From Haliclystus octoradiatus (Eukaryota > Cnidaria > Staurozoa > Stauromedusae > Haliclystidae): a stretch of DNA of 64,000 nt. The notes under the pieces were generated by a model. That model made no database searches and was not told the DNA's origin. It saw only the letters and a list, made by a program, of their open reading frames with translations. Shown here piece by piece: positions 1-13,500 of this stretch (position 1 is the stretch's first letter; each line of letters starts with the position of its first letter). The position numbers and the translations under genes were made by a program. The stretch is from NCBI GenBank assembly GCA_916610825.1, contig OU744446.1:33275436-33339435 (forward strand). The letters run 5' to 3'.

Positions 1-49
1 TGAACTGTTCATAAACTCCTGAACTGTTTTTTGCAGGGGATACTACAAT

Positions 50-215
50 GAAACATGTTATAACAGTCACCTCTGTATATTGGTCACTCTTGGATTGTAT
101 ATAATAGTATTTTCCTTTGAATTAATCCTATATATAAAGGCCACCTGCATATAGTGATCAATTTATAAACCTCTCATAGCTAGCAGTTATATACAGGTTT
201 AACTGTATAATTAGT
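50..215. repeat. second palindromic repeat family (TATAACAGTCACCTC)
   Basis: The segment runs from catgttataacagtcacctc to cagttatatacaggtttaac, with internal ataaaggccacctgcatata. Its ends are imperfect inverted repeats. Relatives lie at 4541-4716, 16045-16095, 16390-16565 and 60196-60325. It is non-coding and looks like a foldback MITE. Confidence 0.6.
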
Positions 216-266
216 ATGAAAATGAAATTATTATTACTTACAACCCTGTACAAACTTTAATTACAA

Positions 267-471
267 CCCCTGCGAAAAACTTTTCAGGATTTCATGAACA
301 GTTCATGAACGTTAAATGGCCCTAATTCCATGAACTGTTCATGAACTGTTCAGGACAGTTCATGAACACTTGCGGAAAGTTCATAACCAGTTCATGAAAA
401 TTTGGGGCTATTGAACGTTCATGAACTGTTTATGAACTGTTCATGAAATCCTGAACTGTTTTTCGCAAGAG
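267..471. repeat. complete foldback element
   Basis: It starts cccctgcgaaaaac and ends ctgtttttcgcaag, with the central ATTTTCATG / AAAATTTGGGG complement in place. It lies upstream of the first visible LRR exon. No target duplication is seen at its edges. Confidence 0.85.
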
Positions 472-789
472 ATTAGTGCCTTCAAAGTACATTCAATAAG
501 AAAGGATTTCAAAAATACAAAAAAATCTTTATCAGAAGATAGTAGTTGATATAGCATATGTATACATTAAGTCGTTAACATATCGCTTACCTTCCTCATC
601 AATTGACCTTCCCAATTACCTGTCTTCAATTATATTGAATTACACATTCCTTATAAACTGTCTCACATACAACGATATGGTTAGGCATGAATTTCCACCA
701 GACAGATATCATGTTCACCAATATTTTGTTGGTGAATAATCAGACAGACTAATTTCTGAAATTCATGTCATTTGGTTGTTTATTTCCAG

Positions 790-3700
790 ACATTTAGAAT
801 ACAACCAGATTACCATAGTTTCACAGAATGCATTTCTTGGCTTGAAATCTATGATAACCTTGTGAGTCTTACTAATCATTCAATAGATAATTGCAAATAA
901 TTGTACTTAACAACATAATTTTTGAAATCTTTTCTATGATTTGCGTATCAAAAGAAAATCTCTTTTCACACACTGACTCTATTTGGCTATTCTGAACCAC
1001 TTATGACATGGTTTGTTGCGTCACATTTCTATTGTTTCATAGGGAGTGCCCAAATTACGTTTTGAGTTATTGCAAAAATGTGCGCTAACATGATAGTTTA
1101 TACTGCTCAAATGTCACCATGGCAACACCAGGAAAATATTAAAGTATCGCTTCATCATCATCTGCTATAAATTGACTTTCATTTATCTCCCGTCATGTAT
1201 AACAACTGAGTTCCCTCCCCTGCGAAAAACAGTTCAGGAGTTCATGAACAGTTCATGAACAGTTCATGAACGTTGAATAGCTCCGATTTTCCTGAACTGT
1301 TCATGAACCCTCACAGAAAGTTCATGAACAGTTTATGAACAGTTCATGAACAGTTTGGGGCCATTTAACGTTCATGAACTGTTCATGAATTGTTGATGAA
1401 CTCCTGAACTATTTTTGCAGGGGTAACAACGGAGTTCCCTATAATCTGCCACATTGTTTTGTAAAATATGAAGTGTGGCGTTATTTTTTTTTCAAAATGG
1501 TGTCTACTGTTCCAAATCTCCTTAAGTCTGAATCTTTTAACTCTTTCAGGATTATGAACTATAACAAAATCAAAATGCTACCAAATCTTCTTTTCAAGTA
1601 CAACCACCGAATGAGTACACTGTAAGTTGAAATTATGGTATAGCTAAACTACACACTGTGATATGAGCATATATCAACATAAAAAGCTAGCAATTCAATT
1701 GGTAGAACAGTTTTCCATTCTATAAACCTGCTCCTTGTTTTGTAAAAAAATTAAAAATAGATGGAACAGGTAGCTGCGTTCCAAATACATTAAAATATTA
1801 TAATAAGATATCAAAGTAGGTTGGTTAGATAGATAGAGTATTGATAAAAGCCACATCATTAGACTATAAATTTTAACTTGAATCCGTCTATGTTCTCCCC
1901 ATCTTGTCTGTAAAGCATACTGTATTTTAACAGGATGACTTTTTTATAGACAAACTGATGCAGGTTTTCATTCATAATTCTGAGTATTATTTTCATCTCA
2001 GAGTAACATAAACTACTGAACTGTTTCTTGCGAGGTTCAATTTAATTTAGAAGTATAACATTTTGAATAAACTAGATTTTAGTAAATAGGTCACACATGT
2101 ATCTCTCATTTATTTGTAGTGATTTGAACAATAATGATATAGAAGAGATTTCTCCAACTGCTTTTCTTATTGATAATACATCTCAGTTGAAGAATTTGTA
2201 AGTGAAATTTTCTTTTGATGTATATTAATGTACACTCATTATTGAATTTGAATTTGTGCAAAACACACAATAAGTTGACAAATACAAATGTAGGCAATTG
2301 CACATCCATTTGTGAACCATAATGTTATATTTTACCGCACAATTGTTATATTTTACATAGACAGATGCATGCCCCTGCTAAAAACAGTTCAGGAGATCAT
2401 GAACAGACACAGTTCATGAAAATTTGGAGCCATTTAACGTTCATGAACTTTTCTGGAACTGTTCTGGAACTGTTCATGAACTGTTTGTGATTTCCTGAAT
2501 TGTTTTCGAATTGGTGGTCACCATGTAGATTCACCATTGCAAAACATATAAATAAATTTTCATGAATTTCACGAACTTTACTGAAATTCATGTCATGTTC
2601 ATTAATGTAATGTACTATTAAATGGCCTGTTTTTCAATTTTCAATTTTTTCAACTCAAACTTTGCTCAATTCCAGGTGGAAAACAGTTCAGGAGTTAATG
2701 AACAGTTCATGAAAATTTGGGTAGTTTACCATTCCTGTTCATGAACTGTTTGTGAACTCCTGTACTGTTTTTGCAGCGAATTTAGGACTCATCTCTTGTC
2801 TATTTGTCAAGATTTGAGAATGACTGGTTGCAAATGAGACTATGTAAATATTGTGTCACTAGACTAGTCACAAGAGAACAGTTGCACCATTTGACATTTT
2901 TATTAATACACAAACTAGATCAGATCCAACAAGCTCGCTGAGGCTGTGAGAATTTATTCAACTGAGTGTTTCAATAGATTTTATTCTGCATATTTTTACT
3001 ATTTTTGCATATTGTGGCTTTTTAGGACTATGTTATCTCAAACGTATTGTCACGTGATAAGCCCACTCTCAAGTCTGTTAGACAAACCACACAACTGGTG
3101 ACTTTGTCGTCATAAAGCTAGATCCAATCCCCTTTCATTCTTTGCGACAATTGGTTCAAAACGCCGCTTTAAAGGCATTTATCACCAAGAAATAATTCAA
3201 AATCTAAAAATAATTCTGCCATTGCTTTTTCCACATGTGTGAAGATAGTCTGCTGGTTTAATCTCACTTTAAGATGAAATGTTACATAAAATTTTATTAA
3301 TAATCATTTAACGTCTATGAGCTATTTTTCATATAAATTGTTGTTTAGGCCTTACCAAAGATCAGAGTCTGTTTTGCTTTTCGCTTTATATGATACGCTT
3401 CGCTTTGTGTTTATATGATACACATGAGTTAAATGTGATCAAAATGGACCCTTTTCCTTTTCTCTTACACGTTCCTCTGTTGTAAATATTTTTTTTCAAT
3501 TGATTTTGGATCATAGGTACTTGCGGGGAAACATGATCAAACATTTTCCTGTTTTGGAGTTACCTAACCTTCAAACTTTGTAAGTTCTTATATATAGTAG
3601 GTGTAAAATAATTAAATAATTAATTAATGCCATCATGCTTATAACGATATGATAATTGTTTCCTCTAAAAATATGACGTCTTGTATGCCTTTGATGTCCT

Positions 3701-4532
3701 TTCTTTATACAAATGATTAAAAAATTATACACAAATTTACTTAGTGAACATCTATTTCGTTCTAGACTGTTTTTCGCGGGGGAATCAACTTTGTGATAAT
3801 AATTTGTTGTGAAATAATTTTGTTGAGTTCATGAACAGTTCATGCATGTGGTTAAAAGTTTTCAAAATTTCATTTACATTTTTTATGGGTATCTAATAAA
3901 CAGTTCATGAACATTAAATTGCTCAATTATGAATTTTTCAAGAACTATCTTCACAGGGTAGTAAAGTGATGATGTTGTCATTTTTAAATGATTTTGAAAA
4001 GTTGATTGATAAACAATTGATGCAAATATTTTCTGTTTAATTAGTTGTAATGTAAGTAATGTGGACCGTGTCGCCCTACCGAAGGCACCTGTACCACTCC
4101 TCTATTTCTGGAGGAGTGGCTCTTTTCGCTAAGAGCAATGATGTTAAACGCTCCTTAGATCTCAGCCGGGACACTGAAAATCAATTTAAACAGATTTCAT
4201 GGCAGATATTCCTTGATTGTTAATGCGCAACGATGCACCGCAGCTACTCACAATGCAATTCCTTCTAAACCATTCCATCCGCCATCCTTAGATGGTACTC
4301 ATTTGATGTTACAGATAACGTGAAGGCTTAGTTGACCTCAGGGGGATTTGAACCACAGTCGATCAGATATGATACGATCTGAAGTTCGGTTGCTCTGCCA
4401 ACTGAGCTAATCACCCCTTAATTAGTTGTATGTATTAATTATATGTTATTATGCCATTAGGGATCTTTCTAGTAACAAGATTGAGACGATTGGGAGCAAT
4501 GCTTTCAACAATTCACCAAAACTGTCATCTTT
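790..4532 (+). CDS. leucine-rich repeat exons (5 exons, one repeat each)
   Basis: Exons 790-861, 1550-1621, 2120-2197, 3517-3579 and 4461-4532 are 72, 72, 78, 63 and 72 nt. All are phase 2 at both ends, so each is a symmetric cassette of one 21-26 residue LRR. The translations follow LxxNxIxxI...F..L..L, for example [15 protein letters not shown] and [15 protein letters not shown]. Acceptors are tttccag, ctttcag, tttgtag, atcatag and ccattag; donors are gtgagt or gtaagt. These repeats should form the extracellular solenoid that begins the visible protein. The cap at its C-terminal side follows in the next exon. More repeats probably lie upstream of base 790. Confidence 0.88.
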
Positions 4533-7500
4533 GTGAGTATTACAGTGAAACCTGTATATAACGGTCAGCTACGAAAGGTAGATAAATTGACCATTATAGA
4601 CAGGTGGCCTTTATATACATGTTTAATTCAATAGAAAATACTATTTTAGACATTGCAAGAATGACCACAACAGACAGGTGGCCGTTTTATAGAGGTGACC
4701 GTTATAACAGGTTTGACTTTATGTAGATTTTTTTTGTTTATCCAAATTGATACCCAATAGTGTATCAGGCCAATGTTTACAAGGACGGCATGTTACCTGC
4801 TTCAAGTTAATAAATGCGTTCAGTTAACAAGCAGAGTGATGAACTTTACCTGCCTATCCAAGTAACTCTCCCTCGCAGACCCTAGTAGCTTGGTCAACCT
4901 TTTTTTTGTAAACACAAGGAGTGACTTGGGTGGGTGAGCTAAAATAAAAAATCGTAGATTGAATTTTCGATTTTTTTTAACGTTTAAGTTGGAGACATCT
5001 TTTGTTCTCTAATCGTTCGATTTCAACCCGCATTCTTAGACTGGCTTTAAATTTTTCAACTTTGTTTGGCGGGTTACTCGGGTTGACCTTGTAAACACAC
5101 AACATAATTTAACTCAGTAAGGCGAGTAACGATACCCTACTTTGGTAACATGGCCTAGATTGCCAATAGCCAACAACGTTTATCAAGTTTTCAAAGATAT
5201 ATCTCAGTAGCAAATCATTTCTCACAGAGATAATATCCAACACAGTCAACATTATTTAGACTTGGTAGTGACAAAGCGATTGAGCTTTGCTGATTGGTTA
5301 AGTAAATAAAAATAGAAGTCAAATACTTTACCATTGAAAATGCTTCTTAATTTGAAACAATAATTAATCACTCACTATTAATACCGTCAAAAATTTACAA
5401 AGCAAGTTTGCATTATGTTTGTATCAATACTTAAACACTGTTTAGATTATTATTTAACCCTGCAATATACAATAAAATTATCTAGCTTTGATGGTCATTT
5501 GTTCAAGAGCCATACATTTATTTTCAATTGCCTGTTCAACTTTTGCAGAAATCTGGCTGGAAATCCACTTGCGTGTGACTGTAATATCTACCATTCCCTT
5601 GTATCTGTTTTGTCATCGGTGAAAGGTGCCAAATGTGGAAGTCCAACTCCACTTAAAGGTTTTGTAATCTCAGCTTCAAACAAGCAAATCATGAAAGAAA
5701 ACAGGAAACAATTTATCTGTGGTGAGATTCTTTTTAAATATTGGCATGCATTATCTGCAAAAAACAGCTCAGGAGTTCATATGTAACGGTTGATGCTTGT
5801 TATAAGCATTGGAAATAACTGTTGCATTTACCCCTGAGAAAAAGGGTTGGGAATTCATGAACGTTACATGGTCCAATTTTCATTAACTGTTCATGAACAG
5901 TTAAGGAAATTTCATGAACTGTTTGGAGGAATATTCTTTGAAATTTGCTGCTGGTCTTTTATCTCATAAGTAGCATGTTGATATCATTATTAAGTTTCCG
6001 TGATTTTTCTTTCATTTTCTCAATTCCTCTTTGAAAACATACACCAGTTATGAATGTAAAAGTACCTAAATTTTCATTAACTGTTCATGAAGAGCTCACG
6101 AACTCTCACATGAGTTTTCCACAGAGGTTAGCCCATGTTGTAATTATAATTTGATTATGCGTAAGTTTGTACAATTATATTCAATTTCATAAAATAGAAC
6201 CTAAGCAGAGCTTTTATTAAAGCCCTTAATATTGTAACACTGTCAATAGAACCCAATGCAAGACACTCTTCAATTTGTGATTCAAAATGAATTTGAATGT
6301 CTAGATTTTGCTATGACGAATGGGAAAACCGGGTAAATAAGAACACTGCTTAGAATCATGATTTGACAATTCAAGCTTTTCTCAAAACATTAAACGTTAT
6401 GCTTGATGATTTACGATCAATACTGGACAATATGTGTGACAATTTACGGCAATATTGAAAGATACGCATGATCATAGATGCAGGATGAAGGATTTGCAAT
6501 GCACTTGTTCGTATTGCACAGAATAGTTGTATTATTAAGGGATTACATCAATCTTGTTGTTAGAGAACGAGTGGGTCTAAATTTCGATGGCCCACGAACA
6601 AAGAGTGATGTAATCATTTTAATAATCATGTAACATAACCTTTGGCTGGAACATCAATTATCTCTCATCAATTTCACTACAACAATGATTTGTTTTGGCT
6701 AATTTAATGGGTCATTGATTTTTCATTAAATGCAATTTGAATGAAATTGTTACGAATATCATTTAAAAATATAACGCAAAGAATTCAATATGTTTGCAAT
6801 ATTAGAATATATAATAAAAGCTACATCTGAATGTAGCAAATCCGAAGTTGTTACTTTTTTAATTTCTCAATTGAATTTTCAATTACAGAGTATACATTTA
6901 AGTTGATTTTATGAAAAAATATTCAATCTGTCGCAGCTAGTCGCCATTTTCAAAACATGTGTTCTAGTTGTTTGGCTAAAACCGTGCAGGTAAGGTCTAT
7001 AACCGCACACGTGCGGGTATAGACCTATACCTGCACGCTTTTTGGGGTTGCCATGGAATTTCGTGGGTTGTCTTGACATAACTGCTAAACACGTGGTACA
7101 AATCCACCAATCATGATAGAAGTTTTTTTCAAGTGATTATTAAATTTGATTATACCACGGCTCATTTGGATGAGCTACAAACACTTCAGAACCCGGGAAC
7201 TGTTCATTGTGAATAGGTCATTGGCTCTGCAAACTATCTGTAGTGTTAAACATTCCAGTAACAGCTTAATTTTAGAGGCTTATACCATTCATTATTGTTA
7301 GGAAAATACTAATTAACAATTCACACTAAAATATTTATGAATTCATGAAAAGTTTGTTAACAATTATTTTACTTCTATATGAACTTATCTGGTTCTGAAA
7401 AATTTATCTCTAATGTTAACCATTCCAGTAAAAGCTTAATTTGATCGATTTAAACCGTTCATGATTATTAGGAAAATACTGATTAAAAACGTCAGAGTAA

Positions 7501-10500
7501 AATAATGACCATTTTATGAATTCATGAAAAGTTTGTAAACTGTGGCCTCTGCTCATAAACATCTATCAAAATTGGATTGCTAAATAATCAGAAGAATGTT
7601 CCATGTGAAAGTGTATGTAATGAGTGATCCTGAGATCAATAACAGCTTATAGTAAATGATACATGGTTTAATTTTCAAACAAATAACTACTTTATATGAA
7701 TTATATCGCTGTCAGTCCTATGAAAAAACTATTGCTCTGTGAACTTATCAGGTTCTGGAAAAATGATGACAGTGATGATGACGATTTTTTGATGTAATTG
7801 TTCAAGATTCATAATGCGCATTTCGTTGATGACTAAATATTTTGATATTGCAGGTCCAAGTGAAGTTCAGGTTTTCTCTCTGACATCTCAAACCATATTC
7901 GTCAATTGGACATTTCCAATGTATGTCAATGCTGTTGATGAAGAATTATCAGATGAAGACCATTTTAATCAGAATACATCGCTTATTGTTACTGTTCATT
8001 GTTCCACTTTTAACGGATCTACTGTCAAAGGTTGGTTAACTGTCAAAGGTTGGTTATATTATCTAGGATAAAACCTGGCAAAGAAAACACTTGCTGAGTT
8101 CATGAACTGTTCATGATTTTCAGATGTTGTTCATGAACCTACTGATTTCCCCTGCGAAAAACAGTTCAGGAGTTCATTAACAGTTCATGAACAGTTTATG
8201 AACAGATCATGAACGTTATGAATGGCCCCAAATGTTTATGAAGTGTTCACAAGCTGCTGTTCATGAACTGTCCACGAGTTTTCATGAACTGTTCATGAGC
8301 TCCTGAACTGGGGTTGCAGCGGTTGTTCATAGACTTCATGAAACTTCATAAATTTCAAGAACATGTTACAAACAATTCATGCACGTTAAATGGCTTGCTT
8401 TTTATTGTCTTTTTATGAAATGTTCATGAATTTCAGAAGTTGTTCATGAACCTTCTGATTTGTCAAAGACTTCATGAAACTTCATAAACTTCAAGAACAT
8501 GTTCCAAACAATTCATGCACATTAAATGACCTGCTTTTAATCATCTTTTTATGAAATGTTCATGAATTTCAAAAGTTGTACAATCAAATTTTGCACAGAA
8601 GCTGCTAACTTCTGTGTAAAAAAGCTCAGGAGTTCATGAACTGTTCATGAACTGTACTTAAACTATCTGTGATGGTTCATGAACTCCAGAACTGTTTTTC
8701 ACAGTGGTAACTATGGTAATAACTGATGATTGATATTCCAATTCATCAGAAAACTGTACCTAAGGAGGTTGTGACATATAATATGCTGACAGTCAGCATT
8801 AATTTCAAGTATGTCAAAGTATCTACCATTCTATCAGCTTTATCAGAGTGAGAGTATAAACAGACAACCTTAACTGTAGAATCATTGACGGTAATATCTA
8901 TGCATAAGACTGTTAGGGTGAATTCAATAAAAAAATGTATACAAATCTTGAAATTTTAAAGTGATTATTATATATTGATGACCCCTTATATTTACAAATG
9001 GTTTGTTATATCAGAACAATGGTAATAAATAGGAGAAATAGTGATAACAGGCAGCTCTTATAACATGAACAGTTCATCAAAAATACATTAACGTTGAATG
9101 TCCCTCTGCGAAAAACAGTTCAAGAGTTTTTGAACAGTTCATGAACTGTTCATAAACACTTGGACTGTTTTTTGCAGGGGTTCTGTATTTTATGAACGCT
9201 TTTGTGAACAGGTCATAATAATTTGGTCATTTGACGTTTATAGACTGTTCTTGCAATGGCCCCCTCCGAAAAATATCCTTTAGCTCATGAACTGTTCATT
9301 AACAGCCACCCCTGCGAAAAACTGTTCATGAACTCCTGTACTGTTTTGCAGTGGTAATGAGAAATTGGGCAATTTTCGTGTTCATTTTTTTCAACATGGA
9401 AAGAAAGATCTCACAATCATGCAGAAAACAGATATATTATGATTTTTGTGTTACAGCTAGATTTTTACATTTATATTTTAGCTACTGTGATTAATCAAAC
9501 ATACGCTCTGTTGAATGCTTCAATTGGGATATTACCGATATTGGAATATGAATGCTACTTAATACCAAAGATCATTCGAGTATCAAGTAATGGTAGTATA
9601 TCAAATTACATGGGTGCTAGAAGTAAATCTTTCTTGGTGACTACTTTGGCGCAGCCAGGTAAATAATTATCTTAATGCTTTAGCATTTAATTATTTTCCA
9701 TCAATATATGAATGTATTTTAAACCTTTTCATTTTTGTTGAACTTTCCATGAAATGCCGATGAAATCTTTTGAATATTTCATAAACTGTGCATGAAATGT
9801 TGAAACTGAGAAAACAACTGAAAGCTTGGACCCATTTCACACACACATACATACAGACTTTTATATGTATTTATAGGCATTTCCCCCTGCAAATAACAGT
9901 TCAAGAGTTCATGAACAGTTCATGAACAGTTCATGAAAATTTGGGGCCATTTAACTTAGGTAGTATCGATAGGTATCAATAATTTCTTGTTTTTGTTTTG
10001 TTCACAGAAAACGTTGCTCAATGTATATATGGAGATCGTTATGAATGTGTAACATTATTTGATATGTCACCACTATGTGCTATGGACTGTGATGTAGCTG
10101 CATCTAATGCTATACTCAACAATAATTGTAATGCTTCAGGCTGCTGTCGATTATGTTACAAAGATTGCTACAAATGTGGTAAGTTTGAAATAAATCAACA
10201 AAATAATCTTGTTAATAGCTGGTATGATTACTCAAACGGAAATACTTTATGTAAACTGTTGTTAACTTTTTTGGGATCAAAAAAAAACTAGATACTCAAA
10301 TTGGAACAGTTTGAGTAAAATGCAATGCAGGAATTCCGTTGTGGAAATAATTCCTTGAGTATCTGTAAAAGTTTACAAACGTTATTCAATTTTCATTAAG
10401 CTCATAAGTAATTCATGGCAATAAGCAATTTCTTGCATGCTATTTAATGCTTTGAATAAAACTGTCTCAAAAGATTTGTTAGTAATTTGTGTTGACACCA

Positions 10501-13500
10501 TTGGCTGTGAATTGTTATCATCCACATTGTTTGTTAGTATATTGTGTTCATTGTATTGTAGAGCTTGTCCCTGTCTCCTGTGTATTTCAATTACATCAAA
10601 GTCATCCCCTGTGAAAAACAGTTCAGGAGTTCATGAACAGTTCATGAACATTAAATGGCCCCAATTTTCATCAGCTCTTTATGAACTTTTCATGAACTGT
10701 TCATAAACCCTCACAAACAGTTCATGAACTGTTCGTGAAAATTTGGGGTCATTTAATGTTTGTAACGCCCAACAAGCTAGTTCTGGCCGGGGCATGGCAG
10801 ATTAAATGTATATGGTGTCATCTCATCTTGTTAACATGTCCAGAGCTCAACAGTCCTTGCAGTTGAGTTTAGTAGTTTGTTTGTTAACTAACTCTGTTTT
10901 GTTCTCTATTCAGCATCATGGTCTGTCTGTCGCAATAGTTGTTTCACCCTTAGTTTCAAGTATGAAAGGAATTTTTAAAACGATTGTTTGAAGATTGGCT
11001 AAGAAAACCAGGTCTAATAAGTTTTTCTATTTATTTGCTTTGAATAAAACTGTCTTGATTTGTTAGCAATTTGTTCAGATCTGCTACTTCCCCTGTGAAA
11101 AAAATCCACGATATCCTGAACAGTTCATGAACAGTTACAAAGAATGCATGAACACTCCATGAACCGGTTCATGAACTGGTTCATGAATGTGAAACTGCCT
11201 GAAAGTTCATGAACATTTGGTAATTTGACGTTCATAAACTCATGAACTTTTTCTTTAGGGGGTTTATTTCTTAGTTTTTCGCATTATTTGTCATCCTCGT
11301 GTTTTTTGTTGATATCTTACTGATCCAAGTAAAACTTTTTGCAGTGGAAAAAATCCTACAGGGTGTGTTTTACAGAATACAGAGTATGGAATAAACTCAT
11401 TATGAAACAGAATTCAATGTGTTAATAGTATAAACAAACAGCTATGTTTACCATAGTATTATTTATTTTGGTGTGTCTTTTTATATTTCAGATGAGAAAA
11501 ACCAATCAACATCTGTACGCTTACCATTGGTTGTCTACGATTTCAGGTAAAAGTCAATGAAATTGTATCACTAACACTGAAGTGTCATTTTTATTTTAAA
11601 TTTAAATTTTTCCCTCACTGGGATTTGTGAGAGTCACTTTGCTTTAACCTATGCAGATTGTTTTATTCTAAAAAAATTATCTTCCATAATGCTGCATTGT
11701 GGTTCTAAAACATATTTCGATACAATGTTTAAGGATTTGTAAAAACAGCTGATTCAATTTAGATTAATCTGCCTAAATAATTGAGGTATTCTATTTCCTA
11801 AATCCAAGATTATACTTGGTGATTTGGGCTGTAGTTCCATTACTATTCAAGATAAATTCGGTATCATACCTGACTGTGGAAAAGTAGAAATGACACGCTG
11901 TTAACAGCTCTTGATTTTGTAGTGTGTTTTCTTGTGACTCAGTCATTACATATGGTTTGCGTTAACACGTTAATAGAATGCAGCCCTATTGCTCATTCCA
12001 TACCGCGTACTTCTACATGCTAATGATTTACACTTGAAAACATTAGTCCACTTTTGTTGCAGCTACAGTATAACCTCGATGTCCTTGTGCAGCCAAAAAT
12101 TGTGATAATAAGCGGGTTGTTATATTAATTAACCAGTGTAAAATAGTTGAGTTTGATATAACCGGTTTCAAAATTTTGTGATATGAAGAGGGTTGTGATA
12201 TCCCCTGTGAAAAACAGCTCAGGTATTCATGAACATTTCATGAACTTTAAATAGCCCCAATTTTCACAAGCATGTTCATGAACACTCATGAACAGTACAT
12301 GAACAGTTTATGCTAATGAACAAGTCATGAACATTTGAAGCCATTTGTTCATGAATTGTTCATGAACTCCAAAATTGTTTTTCGCAGAGGATTAACCAGA
12401 GTAAATTAGTTGAGTTTGATAGAAACCGGTTTTCAAAATTTAGTGATCTTATTAGCGGGTTGTGATATTATGAGTAGTAATATTAACAGGTTACACCATA
12501 TTGACATGTTTAAGAATTTGAATCGATCAAAATAAATTTTCTAAAGTTTTTAAAACGGTTTGTAATTCATTTTTAAAGTCTCATCTGCTCATTTGTTCAA
12601 GTTTACTGTTTTCGTCTTCATTTATAATCTCATCTCAACTTTATATTTACAGTTTTGCAGATGCTGATTTCAATGGCCTAGAATACAAACCACTGTCAAC
12701 ACCACTTTATAACTACTCCCCTTTTGGAAATTTTCTCTCTGAGAATACTAATAGCACATCCTCAGATTCAATGACAGGATGGTTTCGTTCTGTGCCTGGG
12801 CGTAACATAAGGATAGACTCACAATTGGTTCTTTCTGGTGATGGTACCTCCTACAAAGTTTTCAATGACAATTTCTGGCTTATAAATAGTAGGGGATATG
12901 GAGCCCAAGGTTTGAAAGATTGTTCTACCGGTGTGCAGCAGAATCAAGGGTAGGGCTGTAATTGTTTTTTAATTTGTAGGGTTATCTATTAGGCAATTGG
13001 CGACAACTTTGCGCAACAAATCTGTTTTTGTCTGATGTGTGTTTTTCGTGTTCTAAAGTAGTCTCTTCAAGAGCGGATAAACAAACATGACTTTCTCAAG
13101 ACTTTTCTAGAAAAATCAGATTGAGGTTAGAAATAAGCCATGGAGAAGCCACAACATCGAAAGAGTTCGATACATTTCGAACGAAATTGTTCGAAAAGGA
13201 TAACGAAGACGTCCGATAACAAAATTCCTTGGAAAGACTTCGAGTTTGATGGCCATCAAACACAATGCAACAAATAAAATACACTATGCAGCACGTCATA
13301 CAAAATCGAAAGAGTGGCTAAGTGACAAGGATTTTCGAAGGATTTAAAGGTCGCTCAAATGTTGCCGTCGTTTGCCCAGGGCTTTAGTTGTTTTCTCAGT
13401 TGATAACTACAGCGTGACCCCTTTGAAAAAATTTCATGAAACTTTCAGGCAATTTCACATTCATGAACTGTTCATTAACCCATAAAAAAATGTTCATGAA

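Noticed and set aside
1237..1424. Regularly spaced short repeats resembling a CRISPR array
   Set aside because: The 11-bp units are contiguous, palindromic and without unique spacers, and the context is an animal gene.
2106..2591. Minus-strand open frames
   Set aside because: They are the reverse face of an LRR exon and of a foldback repeat; the second is only translated GTTCATGAAC units.
10437..10991. Open frames of 89 and 61 codons
   Set aside because: They run through a foldback element and lack domain motifs or splice signals in phase with the gene.
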